Positions 46,588 through 54,987 of a stretch of DNA of 64,000 nt are shown one piece after another. The notes under the pieces are model-generated. The model saw nothing but the letters and a program-made list of their open reading frames with translations, was not told the origin of the DNA and did not search any database. Every line of letters starts with the position of its first letter. Position 1 is the first letter of the stretch. Where the stretch lies: positions 96,001-160,000 of the forward strand of contig JBDXGY010000001.1 of the NCBI GenBank assembly GCA_039989895.1, written 5' to 3'. Source of the stretch: Hyphomicrobiales bacterium (GTDB taxonomy: Bacteria > Pseudomonadota > Alphaproteobacteria > Rhizobiales > JACESI01). Both the position numbers and the translations under genes were made by a program.

Positions 46588-47051
46588 CTAATGATCTTAT
46601 TAAATCCGAAAGCTCTACGCCACCAACATATTGTCAGGGCAGACATAAAACCGGACAATACAAAAATCGGTTTCGTAATCAGGTTGGTGCTGGACTGCAG
46701 ACCGTCAAAGCTAAGCGGCGCGGCACAAGCCACAAAAGCAAACAGACAAACCAGCCACCAATTGACATAGCCGCGCATGATATAAACCAAAAAGCTCAAT
46801 ACACAGGTAATGAACGCCGGTATCACGCCCAACACAAAAGGCGTCAACAAAAGACCCGGGAGAAGCACAAAGAACAAAACGCTAATGGTCGGGAAATAAA
46901 GCAATTGATCGATTGTCACCTCAGCGCGCCCCGACAAAACATAAAGCGGATAAAACACTAGATAATATGCGCCCGCGATAAGCGGCGCGATGACGCAAAA
47001 CACCGCAAGCATGGCAATGAATGTTTTAAAATGTTGGCCGAGTGATCTCAC
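46584..47051 (-). CDS. Unknown four-helix membrane protein inside the ruv operon
   Basis: A very hydrophobic protein of 155 residues. Helices are apparent at about 12-35, 52-75, 77-95 and 98-115, with a possible fifth near 125-145. I recognise no family motif. Both ends overlap neighbouring ruv genes by four bases (ruvA before, ruvB after), so it depends on the same transcript and probably on translational coupling. RuvA and RuvB are cytosolic, so a membrane protein here may be either a passenger or an anchor. The function is unknown. Confidence 0.8.
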   Translation of the reverse strand: MRSLGQHFKTFIAMLAVFCVIAPLIAGAYYLVFYPLYVLSGRAEVTIDQLLYFPTISVLFFVLLPGLLLTPFVLGVIPAFITCVLSFLVYIMRGYVNWWLVCLFAFVACAAPLSFDGLQSSTNLITKPIFVLSGFMSALTICWWRRAFGFNKIIR

Positions 47052-47665
47052 CGAGCCAGTTCCTTCAAGCCTACTCTAATCAACGTCTGCGTATCGGCCT
47101 CTTCGCCTGCATTTTTCACCGCAGCGGCAATGGCGGCGGAGGCTTGCGGCGCGCCATAGCCCAAATTGGTCAAAGCGGAAACCGCATCGGCAACATTAGA
47201 TGAAGCAACGCCCTCGCCCAGTTCTTGTTGAAGGCCGATTGTGCCGGACGTATCCCCCGACAAAGCCGGTGCTTTAGTTTTCAATTCAAGCACAATGCGC
47301 TGCGCCACTTTTGGCCCAACGCCGGGACTGCGCGCGACCATCGCCTTATCTTGAAGCGCGATTGCAGAGGCTAAATCACCAGGGCCCAATGTGCCCAAAA
47401 TCGCCAGCGCCACCTTCGCACCCACCCCTTGCACGCTTTGCAACAGGTTAAACCATTCGCGCTCTAAATCAGATGAAAAGCCGAAAAGCCTGATTTCCGT
47501 CTCACGCACATGGGTCTCGATAGAAAGTGTTGCGGCCTCGCCAGGGCGTGGCAGGGTGCCCATGGTTTTAGAAGAGCAATACACCTGATAGCCCACACCT
47601 TGCACATCAAGGATCAAATAATCCTCACCATAACTGTCAACCACGCCTTTGAGTTTACCAATCAT
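47048..47665 (-). CDS. ruvA: Holliday junction DNA-binding protein RuvA
   Basis: A tetrameric junction-binding protein that loads RuvB. A protein of 205 residues starting [20 protein letters not shown], with helix-hairpin-helix motifs [18 protein letters not shown] and [18 protein letters not shown], and the C-terminal RuvB-binding domain [17 protein letters not shown]. It overlaps ruvC and the membrane-protein gene by four bases each. Confidence 0.97.
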   Translation of the reverse strand: MIGKLKGVVDSYGEDYLILDVQGVGYQVYCSSKTMGTLPRPGEAATLSIETHVRETEIRLFGFSSDLEREWFNLLQSVQGVGAKVALAILGTLGPGDLASAIALQDKAMVARSPGVGPKVAQRIVLELKTKAPALSGDTSGTIGLQQELGEGVASSNVADAVSALTNLGYGAPQASAAIAAAVKNAGEEADTQTLIRVGLKELAR

Positions 47666-48177
47666 TGAACGACCGCCATTCGCATTTGTTGGGCAAGTGT
47701 TTGGCGATTATGGGCATGACAAATCGCAATCGCCAGCGCATCAGCGGCATCATCGCTATCAAAGACTGCTTTGGGCATCAGCACTTTCACCATCAGTTTG
47801 ATTTGTTTCTTATCGCCATGACCAACGCCAATGACGGATTTTTTCACCTGATTGGGGGCATATTCGGCAACGCTCAAACCAGCCTTGGCCGGCACGACCA
47901 TAGCAATGCCCCTCGCCTGTCCAAGTTTGAGGGTCGCTCGGGCATCTTTATTGACAAATGTTTCTTCCACCGCCGCCTCATCAGGCGTCCACTCGCCAAT
48001 GACGGCGCTGAGCCCATTGAAAATTTCAAGCAGCCTATTTGAAAGGGTGGCATCAGTTGCAGCTTTAATAGTGCCCGATGCCACAAAAGAAAGGCCATTC
48101 CCCTTAATATCAACCACCCCCCAGCCCGTGTTCCGGAGGCCTGGATCAATTCCAATAATGCGAATCATCTCTGTCAT
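47662..48177 (-). CDS. ruvC: Holliday junction resolvase RuvC
   Basis: Cuts Holliday junctions symmetrically. A protein of 171 residues with the RNase-H-like acidic centre: Asp11 in [19 protein letters not shown], Glu in [20 protein letters not shown] and the C-terminal Asp pair in [18 protein letters not shown]. It is first in ruvC-ruvA-(membrane protein)-ruvB, with a four-base overlap into ruvA. Confidence 0.97.
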   Translation of the reverse strand: MTEMIRIIGIDPGLRNTGWGVVDIKGNGLSFVASGTIKAATDATLSNRLLEIFNGLSAVIGEWTPDEAAVEETFVNKDARATLKLGQARGIAMVVPAKAGLSVAEYAPNQVKKSVIGVGHGDKKQIKLMVKVLMPKAVFDSDDAADALAIAICHAHNRQTLAQQMRMAVVQ

Positions 48178-48345
48178 GGCACAAACAGTAAATCATGTTG
48201 AGGAAAATGAGGAGAGTGTGAAAGGTGGATTAATTCGTTTTTGTGGGGGGAAGCAGCCTTTCACTGTCGTCGCAATTGGATTAACCTTCAAAAGCTTGAC
48301 GCTCTTTAGCCCAATATTCCATGTTGATAGCAAGAGGCAATTCCC

Positions 48346-50112
48346 ATGACCATCGACCAAATACTATTATTCTCACTATTTGGTATTCTTTTCGGCTTTC
48401 TCGTTTGGGGACGCTTTCGCTATGATCTGGTCGCATTTACTGCATTGCTTATCGCAGTGCTTGCCGGATTTGTTTCTCCAAAAGAAGCTTTCGAAGGCTT
48501 CGGCCATCCTGCAGTCGTCATCATCGCGCTGGTATTAATTGTATCGCGTGGGCTCACTAATTCAGGCGCCGTTGAACTTATTGCGCGCTTTGTGGTGCAG
48601 CCAGACAGAAAGCTTTCCTTACACATTTCCATCATGGCATTTGTAGGAGCAATACTTTCAGCGATTATCAATAATGTTGCTGCACTGGCACTGTTAATGA
48701 CGCTGGATATAGATGCCGCGAAGAAAGCCAAACGAGCTGTATCGCTGTCATTGATGCCCCTTTCCTTCGGTACGATCCTAGGGGGGATGATAACTCTCAT
48801 TGGTACGCCGCCCAACATCGTGATCGCTCAATACCGGCAAGATGCACTGGGTGAGCCATTTCATATGTTTGACTTCACTCCCGTTGGGCTTGTTATTTCC
48901 ATTGTCGGGATCGCTTATGTCGCCTTAATTGGCTGGCGGTTACTTCCCACGCGAGAGGACACATCCTTGCTTGAGGACGATGCGGGTCTTTATGTCGCCG
49001 AAGCCCGGGTCAAAGAAGGGTCAAAATCTACTAATATACAAGTGCGTGAGCTTTATCCGTTAGCCAATGACAATGACATTACAATTCTTGGTCTCGTGCG
49101 CAATGGAAAACGGCTTGGCGGATTTTCGCGCAGGCAAATAACGCGTAAGGGTGATTTCCTTGTGCTCGAAGGCGATCCAAAATCCATTGAAAATTTTATG
49201 GGTGCTGCAGAACTGGATTTTGCCGGATCGGAAAAACATGGTGGATTACGCGGTCAATCTTTGAGCCTTATAGAAGCCATTGTCCCCGATAATGCCCGCA
49301 TTGATGGCCGAACATCCATGGGATTGCAACTTTTGTATCGTCACGGGGTAACCCTTCTTGGCGTTTCGAGGCAAGGCATTCGCTTTCGAGATCGTGTACG
49401 GAATTTGCCAATTAAACCCGGTGATCTTTTGCTCCTCCTTGGACCCGATGACCGAATAGATAGCGTTTGCCAATGGTTAGGCGTGTTGCCACTCGCGTCT
49501 CGACGCACTGAGGTTATCCAACGACGAAAAGCTCAATTGGCTATTACAGCTTTCGCTCTCGCTATAGCCTTGGCTGCATTTGGCGTCATATCTCTCGCAA
49601 TATCATTAGGTGTGTGCGTTGTCGCCTATGTGGCTATGGGCTTGATTGGAGGTAATGATTTTTATGAGCTGATTGAATGGAAGGTCATTGTTCTCCTTGC
49701 CTCCCTCATCCCACTGAGTGCCGCGCTTGAGAATTCCGGCGGCACGAAACTGATCGCCGATCTCATCGTCACCCAGACAGCTGGTATGCCACATTGGATG
49801 ATTTTGACTGTTTTAATGGTTGTGACAATGACATTGTCAGATTTCTTAAACAACGTTGCAACAGCATTGATAGCCGCCCCTATAGCCGTCAGTGTTGCTC
49901 AATCAATTGGCGTCAATCCCGACCCATTTCTCATGGGCGTTGCCGTTGCCGCATCATGTGCCTTTCTCACACCTATCGGCCATAAAAATAACACCATTAT
50001 TATGGGACCCGGCAACTACCATTTTGGTGATTACTGGCGCATGGGATTAGCCCTCGAAATTATCGTGATTATCGTAGCAGTGCCAACACTTCTGCTTGTC
50101 TGGCCACTTTAA
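48346..50112 (+). CDS. SLC13-family permease with two RCK_C domains
   Basis: A membrane carrier of 588 residues related to DASS sodium/sulfate or dicarboxylate transporters. Helix bundles at about 5-200 and 395-588 each contain a re-entrant motif: NNVAALALLMTL and LIGTPPNIVIAQ in the first half, NNVATALIAAPIAVSVAQ and TPIGHKNNTIIMGPGNYHFG in the second. Between them, about residues 215-385, are two TrkA-C/RCK_C regulatory domains (NIQVRELYPLANDNDITILG and LIEAIVPDNARIDGRTSMG). The substrate is not known; sulfate and other oxyanions are typical of this subgroup. AGAGGC precedes the ATG. Confidence 0.9.
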   Translation: MTIDQILLFSLFGILFGFLVWGRFRYDLVAFTALLIAVLAGFVSPKEAFEGFGHPAVVIIALVLIVSRGLTNSGAVELIARFVVQPDRKLSLHISIMAFVGAILSAIINNVAALALLMTLDIDAAKKAKRAVSLSLMPLSFGTILGGMITLIGTPPNIVIAQYRQDALGEPFHMFDFTPVGLVISIVGIAYVALIGWRLLPTREDTSLLEDDAGLYVAEARVKEGSKSTNIQVRELYPLANDNDITILGLVRNGKRLGGFSRRQITRKGDFLVLEGDPKSIENFMGAAELDFAGSEKHGGLRGQSLSLIEAIVPDNARIDGRTSMGLQLLYRHGVTLLGVSRQGIRFRDRVRNLPIKPGDLLLLLGPDDRIDSVCQWLGVLPLASRRTEVIQRRKAQLAITAFALAIALAAFGVISLAISLGVCVVAYVAMGLIGGNDFYELIEWKVIVLLASLIPLSAALENSGGTKLIADLIVTQTAGMPHWMILTVLMVVTMTLSDFLNNVATALIAAPIAVSVAQSIGVNPDPFLMGVAVAASCAFLTPIGHKNNTIIMGPGNYHFGDYWRMGLALEIIVIIVAVPTLLLVWPL

Positions 50113-50193
50113 GCGCCGACAGTAAATTGTGTTGGGGGAAATAGGAGAAGCAGACTTTAGCTACAGTTGCGAACAATAAAATGAACCAATTTA

Positions 50194-50224
50194 TTCCCGC
50201 TTAATTATAAGCCTTCCCGCTTAA
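50194..50224 (+). repeat. Two 11-bp direct repeats spaced 20 bp, upstream of the secreted metallo-hydrolase
   Basis: TTCCCGCTTAA occurs at 50194-50204 and again at 50214-50224, start to start 20 bp, about two helical turns. That spacing would suit a dimeric regulator bound on one DNA face. The gene at 50337 lies 112 bp downstream. Confidence 0.45.
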
Positions 50225-50336
50225 GTCACAGATACCTACGATCCTTGGATGGCTCTTATTTTTATTATATGCTGAAAACAATCATTCAATATCTGCTATT
50301 GCAAGCTGATAGCACAACGAAAAGAATAGAGGCAAA

Positions 50337-51179
50337 ATGCGGCTTTCTGCGATACTAGCGTTATTTGCAACCATAGGCATGTCATGGGCTTCATCGAGCT
50401 ATTCACAAATTTCACAAGGTAGCTTTTGCCGTCCAGTCGCAAAGTTTAACAACGGAATTCTACCAGCAAACTACGAAGGCGCACTACACTTTGCCCAAGC
50501 AAGACAGGGTGTAGAGATTACCTATTTAGCCCATTCATCTTTCAGAATTGAAAATTCCTCAGGCTTGAATATTGCCACAGATTATACAGGCTTTCATGGA
50601 TCCAAACAATTGCCTGATATTGCCACGATGAATACAGTTCATGATGGTCATTTTACGTTTGAGCCCGATGAAGAAATAGAACACGTTTTGCGAGGATGGC
50701 GCATTGATGGTGAAGCTGTCCGGCACTACGTTAGAATTAACGACACTATTGTTCGAAATATTACCACTGATTTCACTTCACAAGGAACCGGCTATCGGCC
50801 TGACGAAAACTCTATTTTTATATTTGAAACTGATGGATTATGCATTGGGCATTTAGGACAATTACATGAATACCCCACAGAGGAACAACTTGCGGAAATA
50901 GGCCGGCTTGATGTCATGATGATGCCTGTCAACGGCATTCAAACATTAAGTTTAGATAATATGGAGCGGCTGATAAAACGCTTAGGTGTGCGCATTATTT
51001 TACCAATGCATTGGCATGATAAACGCTCATTATTAGGATATTTGGAACAGATTGAAGGCCGCTATCCGACTGATAAGAGAAACGATAATTCTATCAATAT
51101 CTCGATTGAATCCTTGCCTTCCGAGCCGAGGATGATTTTTCTAACGCCAGAAACATCTTTCAGGTTATTCGACGAGTAA
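50337..51179 (+). CDS. Secreted metallo-beta-lactamase-fold hydrolase (UlaG-like)
   Basis: A protein of 280 residues with a signal peptide (about 1-24) and an MBL-like fold: the core strand GVEITYLAHSSFRIENSSGL, a metal-site loop MNTVHDGHFTF that keeps two histidines, then IGHLGQLHEYPTEEQLAEIG and LPMHWHDKRS with further His ligands. The classical His-x-His-x-Asp-His is replaced by His-Asp-Gly-His, which may be normal for this exported subgroup. The substrate is unknown. It is a single gene. Confidence 0.75.
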   Translation: MRLSAILALFATIGMSWASSSYSQISQGSFCRPVAKFNNGILPANYEGALHFAQARQGVEITYLAHSSFRIENSSGLNIATDYTGFHGSKQLPDIATMNTVHDGHFTFEPDEEIEHVLRGWRIDGEAVRHYVRINDTIVRNITTDFTSQGTGYRPDENSIFIFETDGLCIGHLGQLHEYPTEEQLAEIGRLDVMMMPVNGIQTLSLDNMERLIKRLGVRIILPMHWHDKRSLLGYLEQIEGRYPTDKRNDNSINISIESLPSEPRMIFLTPETSFRLFDE

Positions 51180-51199
51180 ATCACCCACCAATCAATCCC

Positions 51200-51946
51200 T
51201 CAACCTTCAAGACTTGCCATCACCTCATCATCAATCTCAAAGTTCGCATAGACATTCTGCACGTCTTCGTCGTCTTCTAGCGTTGAGATAAGCTTCAACA
51301 GCGTTCCTGCTTTCTCAGCATCCACAGGCACATTGTTTTGTGGCTTCCAGATCGGCTTCACGCTTTCTGCCTCACCAAGGGTTTCCGCGAGTGCTTTTGA
51401 CACTTCACTCAAATCTTCAAACACACATAAGATGATATGACCGTCTTCGTCGCTCTCGCAGTCTTCCGCGCCCGCTTCAATGGCCGCGTCCATCACCGCG
51501 TCCGCGTCTCCCGCATCATTCTTATAGGCAATTTCGCCCACATGATCGAACATGAAGCCCACAGATCCGGTTTCACCCAGTGCGCCGCCGTGTTTTGTAA
51601 AAGTTGAACGCACCGTGGAAGCGGAGCGATTTTTATTATCAGTCAGACATTCAACGACAACGGCAACACCGCCGGGACCAAAGCCCTCATAGCGAATCTC
51701 TTCATAGTTCTCCGCATCACTGCCGTCGGCTTTTTTAATCGCCCGCTCGATAACGTCTTTAGGCATGGATTGGCCCTTGGCGTTTTGTACAGCCAGCCGC
51801 AGCCGCGAATTTCCATCCACATCCGTGCCGCCCATTTTAGCAGCAACGGTGATTTCCTTGGAAAGTTTAGAAAACATCTTCGAGCGTTTCGCATCCTGCG
51901 CGCCCTTGCGGTACATGATGTTTTTAAATTTACTATGGCCTGCCAT
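51200..51946 (-). CDS. yebC: YebC/PmpR family translation/transcription factor
   Basis: From the ATG at 51946 (GAGGCG ribosome-binding site) it has 248 residues and begins with the family signature [20 protein letters not shown]. Conserved blocks [32 protein letters not shown] and [19 protein letters not shown] follow. YebC proteins have been described as transcriptional regulators and, more recently, as helpers of ribosomes at difficult sequences. An upstream ATG at 51985 would add 13 unlikely residues. Gene neighbours give no further clue. Confidence 0.95.
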   Translation of the reverse strand: MAGHSKFKNIMYRKGAQDAKRSKMFSKLSKEITVAAKMGGTDVDGNSRLRLAVQNAKGQSMPKDVIERAIKKADGSDAENYEEIRYEGFGPGGVAVVVECLTDNKNRSASTVRSTFTKHGGALGETGSVGFMFDHVGEIAYKNDAGDADAVMDAAIEAGAEDCESDEDGHIILCVFEDLSEVSKALAETLGEAESVKPIWKPQNNVPVDAEKAGTLLKLISTLEDDEDVQNVYANFEIDDEVMASLEG

Positions 51947-52086
51947 GTCGCCTCTTTGAATATCATCGGTTAGGAACTCGTCCATCGCTTATAAACAAAG
52001 CGAAGCCTTAGCGTCCAGCCCCATCACGTTATATGAGCGCAATCCCAACCTAATCCACGTCATTAACATCTCATTAAGCGACTATT

Positions 52087-52117
52087 CCGTTATTGCATGG
52101 CCGCTATGCAATAACGG
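52087..52117. repeat. Perfect 12-bp inverted repeat upstream of the small-protein gene
   Basis: CCGTTATTGCAT (52087-52098) and ATGCAATAACGG (52106-52117) surround the spacer GGCCGCT; two further pairs (one G-T) can extend the stem to a three-base loop. It lies 70 bp before the 46-residue gene and 140 bp before yebC on the other strand. No T-run follows on either side, so an operator or RNA element is as likely as a terminator. Confidence 0.75.
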
Positions 52118-52187
52118 CACTACTGATCAGAAGGGCGATACACTATGTAAGATTTATCGCAGTGCACAAAATCAAAGGAGCATTAAG

Positions 52188-52328
52188 ATGTTTAGTCATA
52201 TCAGCCGCGTAGCCGCCGCCCGCTCTTCAGCAGACGATATTTTTGCCAATAAAAGACCGACCTCAACAGATGTTGCAGGACGTCACCATTCAGCAGATTT
52301 GACTGACCGGTTTTCCCGCAGACGCTAA
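52188..52328 (+). CDS. Small basic protein of 46 residues, unknown function
   Basis: ATG at 52188 follows a near-ideal ribosome-binding site AAAGGAG (52174-52180) at seven bases; the frame ends with TAA at 52326-52328. The product begins MFSHISRVAAARSSADDIF and ends DLTDRFSRRR. It is rich in Arg, His, Ser and Ala with no membrane helix and no cysteine. A possible amphipathic N-terminal helix is followed by a basic tail. Hairpins lie both before and after the gene. I do not recognise a family. The strong ribosome-binding site and its isolated position argue that it is translated. Confidence 0.6.
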   Translation: MFSHISRVAAARSSADDIFANKRPTSTDVAGRHHSADLTDRFSRRR

Positions 52329-52350
52329 ATCACATAATTATCCCTGATCT

Positions 52351-52389
52351 GCTATCATAGAGATAGCTTGCCACGAGAAGCTGTGGCAA
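52351..52389 (+). promoter_or_regulatory. Two abutting hairpins in the leader of the DMT transporter gene
   Basis: GCTATC/GATAGC (52351-52356, 52362-52367) is directly followed by TTGCCAC/GTGGCAA (52368-52374, 52383-52389), ending nine bases before the transporter ATG and just ahead of the GCGGG ribosome-binding site. The layout suggests a translational control element or a processed mRNA end of the small gene. No known riboswitch class is matched. Confidence 0.45.
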
Positions 52390-52398
52390 ATTAGCGGG

Positions 52399-53247
52399 AT
52401 GACAATTACCGTTTTCATTGCAGTCATTTTTGCCGCAGTTCTTCATGCATCGTGGAATGCTCTTGTGAAGAGTGGCGTAGATAAAGAGCTGAATCTTGCA
52501 GCTGTTATCCTTGGTCACGCGCCCATAGCGCTGGTCTTTATGATCATCATGCCGCTGCCTGCCCCCGCCTCATGGCCTTATATCTTTGCAGGCCTGTTTT
52601 TCCACTTCGGCTACCAGTTGTTTCTTCTCGCTTCTTATAAAATCGGCGATCTGACACAAGTCTATCCCATTGCACGGGGCAGCGCGCCTTTGCTGGTCGC
52701 GGGGGTTTCTGTTGTTTTTCTGGGCGTTCACCTCACCTCTTTGGAACTTTTGGCCATTTGCATTATCGCTGCCGGAATTTTGAGCCTCGCCCTCGTGCGC
52801 CAAAAAGACGGCATTCGCAACACACGCGCCGCCCTGCTCGCTTTTATCACGGGTTGTTTCATTGCTGGTTATTCATTAATCGACGGTTTGGGTGCACGGC
52901 TGGCGGAAACAGCGCTTGGTTTTTATGGCTGGCTCGGCTTTGGCAATGCGGTTATTTTCGCCATTTTCTTCGCCATCAAACGCCCCTCTCTTTTACCCAA
53001 AGTTCTGAGCGAGGGCCGAAACACATTCATCATCGGTGGCACGGCTTCTTATATCGCGTTTAGCATCGTGATTTGGGCCTTCACACAAGCACCCATCGCC
53101 CTAGTAACTGCCCTTAGAGAAACAAGCATTATATTTGCGTTGTTGTTCGGCGTCTTCTTTTTGAAAGAGCGGCTCGATCTTGTGAAGGTTATAGCAACAA
53201 TGCTGACGCTTCTTGGCGCGGTGCTTTTACGGTTTTCAAAAAACTGA
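52399..53247 (+). CDS. EamA/DMT superfamily transporter
   Basis: A protein of 282 residues with about ten membrane helices in two EamA halves (roughly 1-135 and 145-282). Recognisable parts are FAAVLHASWNALVKSG at the start, QVYPIARGSAPLLVAGVSVV in the first half and ALVTALRETSIIFALLFGVF near the end. The motif PIARGSAPLL also occurs in predicted amino-acid or phosphonate-type exporters, but the substrate is unknown. It is convergent with the aminotransferase gene and preceded by a structured leader. Confidence 0.9.
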   Translation: MTITVFIAVIFAAVLHASWNALVKSGVDKELNLAAVILGHAPIALVFMIIMPLPAPASWPYIFAGLFFHFGYQLFLLASYKIGDLTQVYPIARGSAPLLVAGVSVVFLGVHLTSLELLAICIIAAGILSLALVRQKDGIRNTRAALLAFITGCFIAGYSLIDGLGARLAETALGFYGWLGFGNAVIFAIFFAIKRPSLLPKVLSEGRNTFIIGGTASYIAFSIVIWAFTQAPIALVTALRETSIIFALLFGVFFLKERLDLVKVIATMLTLLGAVLLRFSKN

Positions 53248-53258
53248 CCTTGAAGATG

Positions 53259-54452
53259 TCAGGTCGCAATAAACTTTGCCGCCTCATCCGCAATGATCTT
53301 CGCTATTAAAACGCAATCCGCCTCATCGAAAGTAAGGGGCACCCGCATATCGCATGTGCGTGAGAGCGTCTTCTTGGTTTTTGTCAGTTCCGGCAGATCA
53401 TCGAAATACTGCCAGCTGTCGTAGCGGCTGGTAAAGGCTGCTGGCTCATCGGCACCAAACCATTTCAACTCCACCCCACGCTTTGCGCAACCAGTGATAA
53501 ATTCAGGAATGAGCAACGGCTGAATGCCAAGCGCTTGAAACTGAAAAGACGAACCAACAAATTCTTCATGCTCCTTACGGGCAACCACACGAAGGCCATC
53601 TATGTCGCTCAATCCCGCCTCTAGCGTATGATAGCGCGCGTTCCAGCGGGTAATATTCGCATCAAGATTTGGCAATTGCGCCCGCAAAATAGCCGCACGC
53701 AAATTATCAAGCCTCGCAGAGCAATTCGGCGTATCAAGACGCATGTTATCAAAAACACTCGCATCAGGTGTCGCCCCGTGCCGCTCGTAAAGCATATAGG
53801 AGCCTGACAAAATTGTGGCGCGGGCCGCCACTTCTGCATCATCGGTCGTTAAAAACCCGCCCTCTCCCGAATTCATATGCTTATAAGTCTGATTTGAAAA
53901 ACAGGCGACCTTACCGAAATTGCCAGAGCGCACACCCTGCCATCGCGCGCCCATTGTGTGGGCGCAGTCTTCGATCATCGCAATGTTAAATTCTTCGCAA
54001 ATAGCAACAATCGAAGCCATATCCGCAATATGGCCGCGCATGTGGGAAAGCATTAAAAACTTCGCGCCAGAGCTCGCAGCCTTTGCCCACAAATCGTCTA
54101 TGTCGATGTGCCAGTCATCATTAATTTCAACAAATACTGGCACGCCTCCCGCCACATGAATGGCGCCCGGCACGGGTGCGAGTGTATAGGCATTGGCCAG
54201 AATTTTATCACCCGGTTTCAGCCCCACCGCCCGCAAAGCAATCTGCATCGACTGTCCGCCTGAGGCCAGAGCCAGACAATATTTAGCGCCCTGATAAGCT
54301 GCATATTCCTCTTCCAAAAGGGACGTTTCAGATGTCTCTCCAGCGGCTGTATTATAACGATGTAACCGCCCTTCTCGCAAAATTTCAACCGCACGCGCAA
54401 TGCCCGCTTCAGGGATTGCTTCTTGTTGAGTAAACGGTTTTGTAAACATCAT
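53259..54452 (-). CDS. DegT/DnrJ/EryC1/StrS-family PLP aminotransferase
   Basis: A fold-type I PLP enzyme of 397 residues. The PLP lysine is Lys191 in FSNQTYKHMNSGEGGF, the family's conserved Lys-x-x-x-x-Gly-Glu-Gly-Gly site; MIEDCAHTMGARWQG carries the ring-stacking and Asp contacts, and ALASGGQSMQIALRAVGLKP the phosphate loop. Such enzymes usually aminate keto sugars, but no sugar-nucleotide genes are nearby. The start overlaps the ridA-like stop by four bases, which suggests that its product or intermediate is an enamine/imine handled by RidA. Confidence 0.88.
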   Translation of the reverse strand: MMFTKPFTQQEAIPEAGIARAVEILREGRLHRYNTAAGETSETSLLEEEYAAYQGAKYCLALASGGQSMQIALRAVGLKPGDKILANAYTLAPVPGAIHVAGGVPVFVEINDDWHIDIDDLWAKAASSGAKFLMLSHMRGHIADMASIVAICEEFNIAMIEDCAHTMGARWQGVRSGNFGKVACFSNQTYKHMNSGEGGFLTTDDAEVAARATILSGSYMLYERHGATPDASVFDNMRLDTPNCSARLDNLRAAILRAQLPNLDANITRWNARYHTLEAGLSDIDGLRVVARKEHEEFVGSSFQFQALGIQPLLIPEFITGCAKRGVELKWFGADEPAAFTSRYDSWQYFDDLPELTKTKKTLSRTCDMRVPLTFDEADCVLIAKIIADEAAKFIAT

Positions 54453-54844
54453 GGCCGCACCGCTATCATATCAATTTCTACCAAGGCATCGACAGCCAGA
54501 CCGGTAACCCCGACACAGGTACGCGCGGGCAAGCGATCGGCTGGAAAATACGATTGATAAACCTCATTCATCGCGGCATAATCACGCTTGAATTCAGTAA
54601 TATAAACTCGCACCTGAGCAACACTCGCCAATGTAAGGCCCATCCCTTCAAGTACAATAATCAGATTATCCATCACCCGACGCGTTTGCGCCTCAATGCC
54701 CTCAGGCAAAGGTCGGGCTGGTTCACCTGGCCAAGTTGGCATTTGGCCGGTTACAAAGATAAATCCACCCGCCTCAGTCGCATGGGAGAAAGGAGCTACT
54801 CCTTTTGGGGCAGCTGGTATATTGTGAAATTCGATCTTGCTCAT
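54449..54844 (-). CDS. RidA family reactive-intermediate deaminase
   Basis: A protein of 131 residues of the YjgF/YER057c/UK114 fold. RidA proteins hydrolyse reactive enamines and imines released by PLP enzymes. Family marks are FIFVTGQMPTWPGEP, TRRVMDNLIIVLEGMGLTLA, KVYITEF-like RVYITEFKRDY and the active-site arginine in LPARTCVGVTGL. It is translationally coupled to the PLP aminotransferase downstream, a functionally sensible pairing, and is divergent from the DUF938 gene. Confidence 0.92.
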   Translation of the reverse strand: MSKIEFHNIPAAPKGVAPFSHATEAGGFIFVTGQMPTWPGEPARPLPEGIEAQTRRVMDNLIIVLEGMGLTLASVAQVRVYITEFKRDYAAMNEVYQSYFPADRLPARTCVGVTGLAVDALVEIDMIAVRP

Positions 54845-54987
54845 AAAAGTTCAGCCACCCTAGCCTCGATTGATCAAGCTTCTAAGCACATTAGAAGATT
54901 TGAGTTTTTAAAAGCAATCCTGCATTGTTCGTTTTTGGCAAAAAGACTGATTGCAACCAATTATCATCCTAGGTGAGCCTGATACAT

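Noticed and set aside
52351..52389. Guanidine-II (mini-ykkC) riboswitch before a DMT transporter
   Set aside because: That class has two short hairpins with ACGR tetraloops. Here the loops are ATAGA and GAGAAGCT, so the defining loop bases are missing even though the position fits.
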